Assembly (NCBI GenBank): GCA_018678395.1
Contig: JAHHMJ010000147.1
Location: forward strand, 1 to 5,809
Length of the DNA: 5,809 nt
Direction: 5' to 3'
DNA from: Gemmatimonadota bacterium
GTDB taxonomy: Bacteria > Gemmatimonadota > Gemmatimonadetes > Longimicrobiales > Gaopeijiaceae
Positions 1 through 5,809 of this stretch are shown piece by piece; position 1 is the stretch's first letter; every line of letters begins with the position of its first letter. The translations under genes were made by a program, and so were the position numbers. The notes beneath the pieces were generated by a model. It was not told the DNA's origin and ran no database searches. It saw only the letters and a list, made by a program, of their open reading frames with translations.

Positions 1-2
1 AT

Positions 3-647
3 GCCGCGCTGGAGGCCGAGGGCCAGGCCCGCAGAGAGGAGGCGCGGGTACGCCGTCTCCACGCCGGGGGAGCGGTGTCCGACCAGGCCCTCGAACAGGC
101 GGCGACCCATCTCGCGACGATGCGCACGGCCACGGTGCGCGCCGAACAGGCGCTCGCGCTCACCGAGGAGGGGCCGCGCACCGAGACGCTGACCGCCCAG
201 AGGGCCGTCGTCGCGCAGGCCGAGGCCGCCGCCGGCCGAGCCCGTGCCAACCTGGCCCGAACCGTACTCGTCGCACCAGGCAGCGGGCTCGTCACCGTCC
301 GGCACCGCGAACCCGGGGAGGTCCTCTCGCCGGGCCAGCCGGTCGTCACGATCATGGACCCCAGCGACCGCTGGGTCCGCATCTACGTCCGCGAGGATCG
401 GGTCGGGAGGGTGAATCTCGGGCAGGCGGCGACCATCACCGTCGACGCCTTCCCGGATCGCACCTTTACCGGGATCGTCTCGTTCATCGGCAGCGAGGCC
501 GAATTCACACCGCGCAACGTGCAGACGCCCGACGAGCGCACCCAGCTGGTCTATCCAGTGAAGGTTCGCATCACCGGCGACGACGCTCTCGCCCTCAAGC
601 CGGGCCTTCCCGCCGACGTCGTCCTGGACGACGAGGGCGCCGCGTGA
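3..647 (+). CDS. HlyD/YbhG-like periplasmic membrane-fusion protein (3' part; 5' end outside window)
   Basis: This is the periplasmic adaptor subunit of an ABC-type exporter, expected to link the inner-membrane permeases to an outer-membrane channel. The frame is open from the window edge, and 214 residues are visible. Residues 1-85 are Ala/Glu/Arg-rich and helical, as in the coiled-coil hairpin of HlyD-family adaptors. Residues 88-118 look like the second lipoyl half-motif (LVAPGSGLV, then REPGEVLSPGQPV). Residues 122-210 fit the beta-barrel domain, with WVRIYVRED, a Gly-Gln turn and FTPRNVQTPDER, the last being typical of YbhG-like proteins. The N-terminal membrane anchor or signal and the first lipoyl half lie upstream. 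A GTG at 75 could be called as a start, but it falls inside the coiled coil and open frame continues before it, so it is not the true start. The stop overlaps the GTG of the next gene by 4 bases. Family assignment is firm; the substrate is unknown. Confidence 0.9.
   Translation, partial: AALEAEGQARREEARVRRLHAGGAVSDQALEQAATHLATMRTATVRAEQALALTEEGPRTETLTAQRAVVAQAEAAAGRARANLARTVLVAPGSGLVTVRHREPGEVLSPGQPVVTIMDPSDRWVRIYVREDRVGRVNLGQAATITVDAFPDRTFTGIVSFIGSEAEFTPRNVQTPDERTQLVYPVKVRITGDDALALKPGLPADVVLDDEGAA
633..636 (+). promoter_or_regulatory. Ribosome binding site for the first ATPase gene
   Basis: GAGG lies 7 bases before the GTG at 644, inside the last codons of the adaptor gene. It supports the GTG as the start of the first ATPase, which otherwise rests on the stop/start overlap and on alignment of the ATPase core close to the N-terminus. 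Confidence 0.55.
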
Positions 648-1573
648 ACGATCGCTCGGTCCGGCTCGTTGGACTCAGCCGCACCTTCGGCGACGACGTT
701 GCGGTCGATCGACTCGACCTCACGGTGCCCGCCGGTGAGCTGTTCGGTCTCGTGGGCCCGGACGGAGCCGGAAAGACGACCACCCTGCGCATGCTGGCCG
801 GCGTCCTGCGGCCCACGACGGGCGATGCCTTCGTGGCCGGGGTCTCCGTGGCGCACGATCCCGAGGCCGCCAAGCCCCATCTGGCCTACATGGCGCAGCG
901 GTTCGGCCTCTACGAGGAACTCACGGTGGCCGAGAACCTGGCCTTCTACGCCGACATCTTCCGCGTGCCCCGCGGCCAGCGCCCCGCGCGGTTCGAGCGG
1001 CTCTACCGCTTCTCGAGACTGGACGAATTCCAGGACCGTCGCGCCGGGGATCTCTCCGGCGGCATGAAGCAGAAACTCGCCCTGTCGTGCGCCCTCGTGC
1101 ATCAGCCCGCGGTGCTTCTCCTCGACGAGCCGACCTTCGGCGTCGACCCGATCTCACGTCGCGAACTCTGGGCCATCCTCGACGAAATGGTGAACGAGGG
1201 GACGACGATCGTGGTGTCGACATCGTACCTGGACGAGGCCGAGCGGTGCCACCGGGTCGGGCTGCTCGACCAAGGCCGGCTGCTGGCCGTCGATACGCCC
1301 GACGCCCTCCGAGCATCGCTCCCCGGGACCCTGGTCGAAGTGGTCACCGACGCGCCGCGGCGGCTGCGCGATCGCCTGCGCGCGCACCCGGGGGTCGCGG
1401 GCGCCTCGCTGTTCGGCGATACGGTGCATGTGCTCCTGCCCGAGGGTACCCCGTGGGCGGCCGTGGGCGGCGAACTCGACGCCCGTCCTATTCGGCCCTC
1501 CCTAGAGGACGTGTTCATCCACCGCGTCTCGGCAGACCCCGTCGCAGACGCGGCCGTGGGGCCGACCCCATGA
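644..1573 (+). CDS. ABC transporter ATP-binding protein, equivalent to the N-terminal half of YbhF
   Basis: This is a cytoplasmic ATPase subunit powering the exporter encoded downstream (309 residues). Visible motifs are Walker A GPDGAGKTT at 38-46 (Asp where Asn is usual), the Q-loop Gln85 in MAQRFGLY, a canonical signature LSGGM at 138-142, Walker B VLLLDEP at 157-163 with catalytic Glu162, and the D-loop GVDP at 166-169. The H-switch position is Ser194 (VSTSYLDEAE) instead of His, so this subunit's own ATP site is probably weak. Residues 222-285 form a small C-terminal domain of the kind seen in ABC-2 exporters, followed by PSLEDVFI at 285-292. The last 15 residues are Ala/Pro/Val-rich and linker-like. 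The GTG start is supported by a GAGG 7 bases upstream and the 4-base overlap with the adaptor gene. Its stop overlaps the next ATPase start (ATGA). In E. coli the two ATPases are one fused protein. Confidence 0.93.
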   Translation: MNDRSVRLVGLSRTFGDDVAVDRLDLTVPAGELFGLVGPDGAGKTTTLRMLAGVLRPTTGDAFVAGVSVAHDPEAAKPHLAYMAQRFGLYEELTVAENLAFYADIFRVPRGQRPARFERLYRFSRLDEFQDRRAGDLSGGMKQKLALSCALVHQPAVLLLDEPTFGVDPISRRELWAILDEMVNEGTTIVVSTSYLDEAERCHRVGLLDQGRLLAVDTPDALRASLPGTLVEVVTDAPRRLRDRLRAHPGVAGASLFGDTVHVLLPEGTPWAAVGGELDARPIRPSLEDVFIHRVSADPVADAAVGPTP

Positions 1574-2412
1574 CCGGATCTCCGTCGCCGGCCACCACCG
1601 TCGCGAGCGCGGCGGCACCCCACTCCGACGCGCCGCCGGTCCGTGTGCGCGAGCTCACCCGCCGTTTCGGAGACTTCGTGGCGGTCGACGCGGTGAGCTT
1701 CAGCGTCGACCGGGGTGAGATCTTCGGCTTCCTGGGCCCCAACGGCGCGGGCAAGACCACCACGATCAAGATGCTCACCGGACTGCTCAGCCCAAGCGCG
1801 GGCGAGGGGTGGGTCGCCGGGCTCGACATCCGGCACGAACGACCTGCCATCCGGCAGCGCATCGGCTACATGTCGCAGAAGTTCTCGCTGTATCCCGACC
1901 TGACGGTGGGTGAGAACATCGAGCTGTTCGCCGGCCTCTACGGCGTCGCCGGCGATGCCCTCGACATCCGCCGAGCCTGGATCCTGGAGATGGCCGAGCT
2001 CGGCGACGACGTCCGCCGGCTCACCGGAGCGCTGCCGCTCGGGTTCAAGCAGCGGCTCGCGCTGGGCACGGCGGTGATCCACGAGCCTCCCATCCTCTTC
2101 CTCGACGAACCCACGTCCGGCGTCGATCCCGTGGCCCGTCGTCGCTTCTGGGACCTGATCGACGGGTTCGCCGCGGCCGGACGCACCATCTTCGTCTCGA
2201 CCCACTACATGGAAGAGGCCGAGTACTGCCACCGATTGGCTCTCATGAACCGGGGCCGGCTGATCGCGCTGGACACGCCGCGCGGCCTCCGGGAAGCCGA
2301 GGGCCTTCGCGCCGCGGGTACACCGGGTACACACCCGTCCTCGGGCCTCCCTTCGCTCGAGGATGTCTTCGTGGCCCTCGTCCAGCGTGAGGGCGGAGCG
2401 CGCAGCGGATGA
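1570..2412 (+). CDS. ABC transporter ATP-binding protein, equivalent to the C-terminal half of YbhF
   Basis: This is the second ATPase subunit (280 residues), expected to dimerise with the preceding one. Residues 2-22 are Ala/Pro/Ser/Thr-rich and linker-like, and the ABC core begins near 24. Motifs are Walker A GPNGAGKTT at 56-64, Gln103 of the Q-loop (MSQKFSLYPDLT), Walker B ILFLDEP at 175-181 with Glu180, D-loop SGVDP at 183-187, and an intact H-switch His212 (VSTHYMEEAE). The signature is LPLGF at 155-159 instead of LSGGQ, a form I recall from YbhF-type second domains. The C-terminal part is short: the regulatory domain seen in the first ATPase is missing and only a linker and PSLEDVFVALV (261-271) follow. 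The frame is open upstream to about 1087, but that stretch is Arg-rich shadow of the first ATPase. ATG 1570 is chosen for the ATGA overlap and the fit to the core; only a weak GGGG lies in front. Confidence 0.92.
   Translation: MTGSPSPATTVASAAAPHSDAPPVRVRELTRRFGDFVAVDAVSFSVDRGEIFGFLGPNGAGKTTTIKMLTGLLSPSAGEGWVAGLDIRHERPAIRQRIGYMSQKFSLYPDLTVGENIELFAGLYGVAGDALDIRRAWILEMAELGDDVRRLTGALPLGFKQRLALGTAVIHEPPILFLDEPTSGVDPVARRRFWDLIDGFAAAGRTIFVSTHYMEEAEYCHRLALMNRGRLIALDTPRGLREAEGLRAAGTPGTHPSSGLPSLEDVFVALVQREGGARSG
2315..2332 (+). repeat. Tandem 9-bp direct repeat in the second ATPase gene
   Basis: CGGGTACAC occurs twice head to tail (2315-2323 and 2324-2332). Nine bases keep the frame, so the repeat adds three residues and is read as Gly-Thr-Pro-Gly-Thr-His. 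It falls in the C-terminal linker between the ATPase core and the SLEDVF tail, where length changes should be tolerated. It looks like a replication-slippage duplication. Confidence 0.7.
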
Positions 2413-3530
2413 TCCATCCCACCCGTCTCCGCGCCATGGCCCGCAAGGAGTGGATCCAGCTGCGTCGTGATCCCCGCAGCATGGTCCTGGCGTTCGCGCT
2501 GCCGCTTCTGCTGCTCGTGTTCTTCGGCTACGCGATCACCTGGGACGTCGAGAACATCGAGATCGCCCTGGTCGACCACGACCGCACGCCGACGACACGA
2601 CAGCTGGTCGTAGCGCTCGAAGCAAGCAGGCTCTTCCGCGTCACCCACCGCCCGGACTCCGAACAGGCGGCCGACCGGCTGCTGACCCGCGGCGACGTGA
2701 AGGGCGCGCTGGTGATCCCGGCGGGGTTCACGGCCGACCTCCTGGGGCAACGGACCGCGCCGCTCCAACTGCTCGTCGACGGGAGCGACGCGAACACGGC
2801 CACGATCGCCCTGAACTACGCGGAGGCGATCGTCGGTCGCTTCGGCCGCAACGTCGTTCTGCGGGGCCGCACCCTCCGGCTTCCGGTCGAGCCCGAGGTC
2901 CGTATCTGGTACAACCCGACGCTCGCCTCCCGGAACATGATCGTGCCCGGGTTGATCGCGGTGATCATGTCGATCATCGCCGCCATGCTGACCGCACTCA
3001 CGATCGCCCGCGAGTGGGAACGCGGAACGATGGAGCAGCTCGCGTCGACGCCGGTGAGCCGGCTGGAAGTCGTGCTCGGCAAGCTGCTTCCCTACCTGCT
3101 CATCGGCCTCTTCGACGTGGCGGTCACGGTCGCTGCCGGCATGGTGCTCTTCGACACGCCGCTGAACGGCAGCGTCATCGAACTGGCCGTCCTGACGCTG
3201 CTCTTCCTGACCGGGGCACTCGGGCTGGGCATCTTCATCTCGGCCGCCGTGAAGTCCCAGGTGCTCGCGACCCAGATCGCCATGGTGGCGACGTACCTCC
3301 CCGCCGTCCTCCTCTCGGGCTTCCTCTTCGACATCGCGTCGATGCCGCCGTTCCTGCAGGGCGTGACGTACCTGATCCCGGCCCGGTACTTCGTCACCGT
3401 CACCCGCGGGATCTTTCTCAAGGGGGTCGGCCTCGAGGTGCTGTGGCCTCAGGCGCTCTTCATGGCCGTGTTCGCCGTGGTGGGTCTGGGACTCGCGACG
3501 CGCGTCTTCCGGAAGGAGTTGAGCGCATGA
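2409..3530 (+). CDS. ABC-2 type transporter permease, YbhS-like
   Basis: This is an inner-membrane permease subunit of the exporter (373 residues). A cytoplasmic N-terminus carrying a short amphipathic stretch (ARKEWIQLRRDPRS, 11-24) leads into the first membrane helix at about 25-43. A large periplasmic domain follows (about 44-175), containing VDHDRT at 55-60, LLVDGSDANTAT at 121-132 and WYNPTLASR at 167-175. Five more hydrophobic segments lie near 177-199, 226-248, 257-281, 288-308 and 345-364. The cytoplasmic loop motif REWERGTMEQL (201-211) and SGFLFDIASMPP (303-314) are hallmarks of the ABC-2 family with an extended periplasmic domain. ATG 2409 overlaps the preceding stop as ATGA, with GGAG at 2395-2398 in front. 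It should pair with the next permease, and the two ATPases should bind below. Substrate unknown. Confidence 0.93.
   Translation: MIHPTRLRAMARKEWIQLRRDPRSMVLAFALPLLLLVFFGYAITWDVENIEIALVDHDRTPTTRQLVVALEASRLFRVTHRPDSEQAADRLLTRGDVKGALVIPAGFTADLLGQRTAPLQLLVDGSDANTATIALNYAEAIVGRFGRNVVLRGRTLRLPVEPEVRIWYNPTLASRNMIVPGLIAVIMSIIAAMLTALTIAREWERGTMEQLASTPVSRLEVVLGKLLPYLLIGLFDVAVTVAAGMVLFDTPLNGSVIELAVLTLLFLTGALGLGIFISAAVKSQVLATQIAMVATYLPAVLLSGFLFDIASMPPFLQGVTYLIPARYFVTVTRGIFLKGVGLEVLWPQALFMAVFAVVGLGLATRVFRKELSA
3511..3518 (+). promoter_or_regulatory. Strong ribosome binding site for the second permease gene
   Basis: GGAAGGAG lies 8 bases before the ATG at 3527, within the last codons of the first permease gene. 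It is the best Shine-Dalgarno match in the window and decides the start, since the frame stays open a further 500 bases upstream. Confidence 0.75.
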
Positions 3531-4663
3531 GCGGCCCTCGGAGCGGCTCGACGGTGGGGCGCGTGCGTGCACTCGTGCGCAAGGAGATGCGGCAGCTCTT
3601 CCGCGACCCGAAGACGAAACGGATCATCTTCGTCTCGCCGATCATCCAGCTGCTGCTCTTCGGGTACGCCGTGAACACCGACGTGCGCCAGGTGCCGACG
3701 CAGGTCGTCGACCACGATCGCACCGCCGTCTCGCGCAGCCTGGTCGAAGCGATGACCGCGTCGGACTATTTCCGCGTCGTCGGGACCTCCGACGACCCCG
3801 GCACGATCGGCGAGGCGCTGGACCGGGGCGACGCCGTGGTCGGCCTGCGGATTCCGCCGGGCTTCGCCGCCGATGTCGCCGGAGGCCGGACCGGCCGCGT
3901 CCAGATCCTCGTGGACGGCAGCAACTCCAACACGGCGACCGTGGCGCAGGGCTACGCCCAGCGGATCGTGAATCGGTTCGCACAGCGCACGGCCGAGGAC
4001 CGGAGACTGCTCCCCACCGGCGGCATCGAACTGCGCGCCAGGGCCTGGTTCAATCCCTCGCTCGAGAGCCGCGTCTACAACGTGCCGGCCGTATGCGGCG
4101 TCATCGTCCTGCTGATGTCACTGCTGCTGACGGCGATGGGGGTCGTCCGGGAGCGGGAGATGGGGACGCTGGACCAGCTGCTGGTGTCGCCGCTCGCGCC
4201 CCGCGAGTTGATGCTCGGCAAGACGCTCCCGGTAGCGGCGATCGCCCTGGTCCAGCTCGGGATCGTGATCGCGGTCGCGCTGCTCTGGTTCGGCATCCCG
4301 CTGCGCGGATCCGTGCTGCTTCTGCTGGCCGCGTCGGCCCTCTTCATCCTGGCGGGACTCTCGGTGGGGCTGCTCATCTCGACGGTGAGCCGGACGCAGC
4401 AGGAGGCCTTCCTGACCATGTTCCTGTTCATCCTGCCGGCCATCATTCTCTCGGGCTTCCTGTACCCCATCGAGACGATGCCCGAGATCTTCCAGACGCT
4501 GACGCTGGCGAACCCACTGCGGCACTACCTCGAGGTGGTCCGTGGGGTCTTTCTGAAGGGAGCCGGCAGCACGGATCTGCTCGTTCAGCTGGGGGTGCTC
4601 GGCAGCATGGCCGTCGGAGGACTGCTCACCGCCTCGTGGCGGTTCCGGCGCATGCTCGGCTGA
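3527..4663 (+). CDS. ABC-2 type transporter permease, YbhR-like
   Basis: This is the second inner-membrane permease subunit (378 residues), last gene of the exporter operon. It has the same plan as its neighbour: an N-terminal amphipathic stretch (VRKEMRQLFRDPKTK, 17-31), a first membrane helix near 33-49, a periplasmic domain (about 50-185) with VDHDRT at 61-66, ILVDGSNSNTAT at 127-138 and WFNPSLESR at 174-182, then hydrophobic segments near 187-206, 233-255, 261-286, 294-312 and 352-369. Family motifs are REREMGTLDQLLVSPL (208-223) and SGFLYPIETMP (309-319). Shared motifs show that the two permeases are ancient paralogues, but they differ over much of their length, as expected for a heterodimer. 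The ATG has a strong GGAAGGAG 8 bases upstream and overlaps the preceding stop as ATGA. Its TGA is part of a hairpin (4662-4694). Confidence 0.93.
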   Translation: MSGPRSGSTVGRVRALVRKEMRQLFRDPKTKRIIFVSPIIQLLLFGYAVNTDVRQVPTQVVDHDRTAVSRSLVEAMTASDYFRVVGTSDDPGTIGEALDRGDAVVGLRIPPGFAADVAGGRTGRVQILVDGSNSNTATVAQGYAQRIVNRFAQRTAEDRRLLPTGGIELRARAWFNPSLESRVYNVPAVCGVIVLLMSLLLTAMGVVREREMGTLDQLLVSPLAPRELMLGKTLPVAAIALVQLGIVIAVALLWFGIPLRGSVLLLLAASALFILAGLSVGLLISTVSRTQQEAFLTMFLFILPAIILSGFLYPIETMPEIFQTLTLANPLRHYLEVVRGVFLKGAGSTDLLVQLGVLGSMAVGGLLTASWRFRRMLG

Positions 4664-4708
4664 GGCGTCGATCCCGGGACGGAGCCGACGCCTCCCGCCG
4701 CGCGCGGG
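4662..4708 (+). terminator. Possible operon-end stem-loops, no T tract
   Basis: GAGGCGTCG (4662-4670) pairs perfectly with CGACGCCTC (4686-4694), giving a 9-bp stem with a 15-base loop. The stem uses the last two bases of the permease stop codon. The loop holds an 8-base palindrome, TCCCGGGA (4672-4679). A second, smaller stem follows: CCCGC (4694-4698) with GCGGG (4704-4708) around a 5-base loop. No run of T follows, so this is not a textbook intrinsic terminator. It could terminate in a GC-rich host, or protect the 3' end of the exporter mRNA. The remaining bases to 4834 hold no other convincing element: there is a weak 5-bp stem at 4781-4804 and no clear promoter boxes. Confidence 0.4.
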
Positions 4709-4834
4709 CCGATAGGACTCGCGGAGCGAAGGCCGTTTGCCCGCGACCTCTGGAGAGCCGCACATTCGTGCGCTCAACCCCGCGGCTTCGGCTCCGGGTC
4801 CGCGACCGATCCCCCGATCCGCCCCGTACCATCG

Positions 4835-5809
4835 ATGCCCACGCCGGACCTCTCGCGGCTCCGCGCCGCCGCCTTCGTTCTCGCGATCGTCCCACTCGCG
4901 TCCTGCCGGGTCGGCGACGCGCGGGTACCCGACGCGCCCGAGGATGCGCAGACACCCGCAGCGATGTCCGGTCCTCCCAGCGGCACGGGCAGCTACGACG
5001 ACCTGCTCGCCCTCCACGCGGAGTTCCGAGGGTTGGAGCGGTTCGAGACCGTGGACGGGGTCACGGACTACGGGGACGCGGCCGTCGATCGCGCGCGGGG
5101 GCGCATCACCGACTTCCAGTCCCGACTCCAGGACATGGCCGTCGCGTCGTGGCCGCTCTCGAGGCAGGTCGACTATCTGGTAGTCCGCAGCATGGTCGAT
5201 CAGGCGCACTTCGAGCTCGAGGTGTTCCGCCCCTGGGAGCGCGACCCCGGGTTCTACGTGGACCCGCTGCTGCGCACCGCCTTCGTGGAGCTGCCGGCAG
5301 AGGGCGCGGACCGGGAGCGCCTGGAGGCGCGGCTGGCTCGCGTCACCCCCACCCTCGCGGCGGCCCGGGCCACCCTCGACGCCGCCGCGGCGGACTACGC
5401 GGACCTCGCCATCTACAACCTCGAGAATGGTGACGGCGTCGGCCACGGCCACCCCTACCGAGCCGAGCCCCCCGCAGGTGTGATCGGGTGGTACGACGAT
5501 CTGCTCGGACGAGCGCGTACCGAGCAACCCGATCTGATCCCGGCCATCTCCGAGGCTCGCGACGCCATCGTGGACTTCCGCGACTGGCTGGTGGAGCAGC
5601 GCCCGACGATGACGGCCCCTGCCGGCGTCGGGCGGGAGGCCTTCGACTGGTATCTGCGTCAGGTGAAGCTGATGCCGTACTCGGTCGACGAACTGCTCGT
5701 GATGGGCGAAGGCGCCTACGAGCGGCTCACCGCGCGGCTCGTGCTCGAGCGGCATCGCAACCGCGCCCTCCCCGAGCTCGAACTCCCTGCCGACGCAGCG
5801 GAGTACCAG
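4835..5809 (+). CDS. DUF885-family lipoprotein (5' part; runs off window end)
   Basis: These are the first 325 residues of a predicted exported lipoprotein. Residues 1-24 form a lipoprotein signal peptide: Arg8 and Arg10, a hydrophobic stretch AAAFVLAIVPLAS and lipobox LASC with Cys24. Arg25 at +2 suggests outer-membrane sorting by the E. coli rule. Residues 26-52 are a Pro/Ala/Asp-rich linker. The rest is mainly helical, with HPYRAEPPAGVIGWYDDLL at 206-224 and FDWYLRQVKLMPYSVDELL at 270-288, followed by ERHRNRALPELEL, a pattern I recognise from DUF885 proteins. Members usually carry a zinc-protease-like His-Glu-containing motif further on; that part lies beyond 5809, so peptidase activity cannot be judged. 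ATG 4835 is the only start codon (ATG, GTG or TTG) in this frame between the previous stop and the signal peptide. No Shine-Dalgarno sequence precedes it. The 171-base gap suggests a separate transcription unit. Confidence 0.8.
   Translation, partial: MPTPDLSRLRAAAFVLAIVPLASCRVGDARVPDAPEDAQTPAAMSGPPSGTGSYDDLLALHAEFRGLERFETVDGVTDYGDAAVDRARGRITDFQSRLQDMAVASWPLSRQVDYLVVRSMVDQAHFELEVFRPWERDPGFYVDPLLRTAFVELPAEGADRERLEARLARVTPTLAAARATLDAAAADYADLAIYNLENGDGVGHGHPYRAEPPAGVIGWYDDLLGRARTEQPDLIPAISEARDAIVDFRDWLVEQRPTMTAPAGVGREAFDWYLRQVKLMPYSVDELLVMGEGAYERLTARLVLERHRNRALPELELPADAAEYQ

Noticed and set aside
1087..1569. In-frame upstream extension of the second ATPase
   Set aside because: The extension is Arg/Pro/Gly-rich and lies over the conserved second half of the first ATPase in another frame; ATG 1570 gives a normal ABC start and an ATGA overlap.
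1102..2334. Long open frame on the minus strand (410 codons) opposite both ATPase genes
   Set aside because: Antisense shadow of two genes with complete Walker and signature motifs; its own translation shows no domain.
3014..3526. In-frame upstream extension of the second permease
   Set aside because: It overlies membrane segments of the first permease in another frame, and a strong Shine-Dalgarno sequence marks ATG 3527.
2205..3572. Long open frame on the minus strand (455 codons) opposite the first permease
   Set aside because: Its translation is rich in Arg, His, Glu, Asp and Gln with no recognisable domain, as expected for the antisense of a GC-rich gene. The plus strand carries a clear ABC-2 permease.
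4737..4767. Possible promoter for the lipoprotein gene (TTGCCC, then CACATT or ACATTC 18-19 bases on)
   Set aside because: Both boxes match the sigma-70 consensus poorly, the spacing is loose, and such matches are expected by chance.
4781..4804. CGCGG/CCGCG stem in the intergenic gap
   Set aside because: Only 5 bp with a 14-base loop in very GC-rich sequence; not distinguishable from chance.
4093..5433. Open plus-strand frame across the end of the last permease, the gap and the lipoprotein gene
   Set aside because: The translation is Arg/Gly/Asp-rich with no domain, whereas the neighbouring frame has a lipoprotein signal and DUF885-like sequence.
4118..5755. Long open frame on the minus strand (545 codons) spanning the last permease, the gap and the lipoprotein gene
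   Set aside because: Low-complexity Arg/Glu/Gly/His-rich translation without motifs; it crosses two well-supported plus-strand genes. Long antisense frames are common at this GC content.

Overview
The window is uniformly GC-rich DNA whose plus strand is almost entirely coding. It looks bacterial. A membrane-fusion protein in front of the exporter genes and a predicted outer-membrane-type lipoprotein behind them point to a Gram-negative (diderm) host. The GC-rich codon use and the DUF885-type lipoprotein would fit a group such as Gemmatimonadota or a relative, but that placement is an inference and the sequence does not settle it.

Positions 3-4663 hold one tightly packed operon of five genes that matches the layout of the E. 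coli ybhG-ybhF-ybhS-ybhR locus. In order these are: the 3' part of a HlyD/YbhG-like membrane-fusion protein (3-647), a first ABC ATPase (644-1573), a second ABC ATPase (1570-2412), and two ABC-2 type permeases (2409-3530 and 3527-4663). All four junctions are 4-base overlaps of the stop and start codons (GTGA once, ATGA three times), so translational coupling and fixed subunit ratios are likely. The two ATPases correspond to the two halves of the E. coli YbhF protein, here made as separate polypeptides. Together the products should form a tripartite-type exporter: an ATPase heterodimer on the cytoplasmic face, a permease heterodimer in the inner membrane, and a periplasmic adaptor leading to a TolC-like outer-membrane channel that is not in this window. 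The substrate cannot be read from the sequence; the relatives are linked to drug or cation efflux.

Positions 4664-4834 (171 bases) are a non-coding gap. Just after the operon stop there is a 9-bp perfect stem that includes part of the stop codon, followed by a second small GC-rich stem. This is a plausible operon end, although no T tract follows.

Positions 4835-5809 hold the 5' part of a predicted lipoprotein of the DUF885 (metallopeptidase-like) family, which runs off the window. It appears to be an independent transcription unit with no obvious functional tie to the exporter.

The most interesting points are the split YbhF-like ATPase and the pattern of lost ATPase motifs: both non-canonical residues fall in the same composite ATP site, leaving one canonical and one degenerate site. 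No previously undescribed system is evident here.
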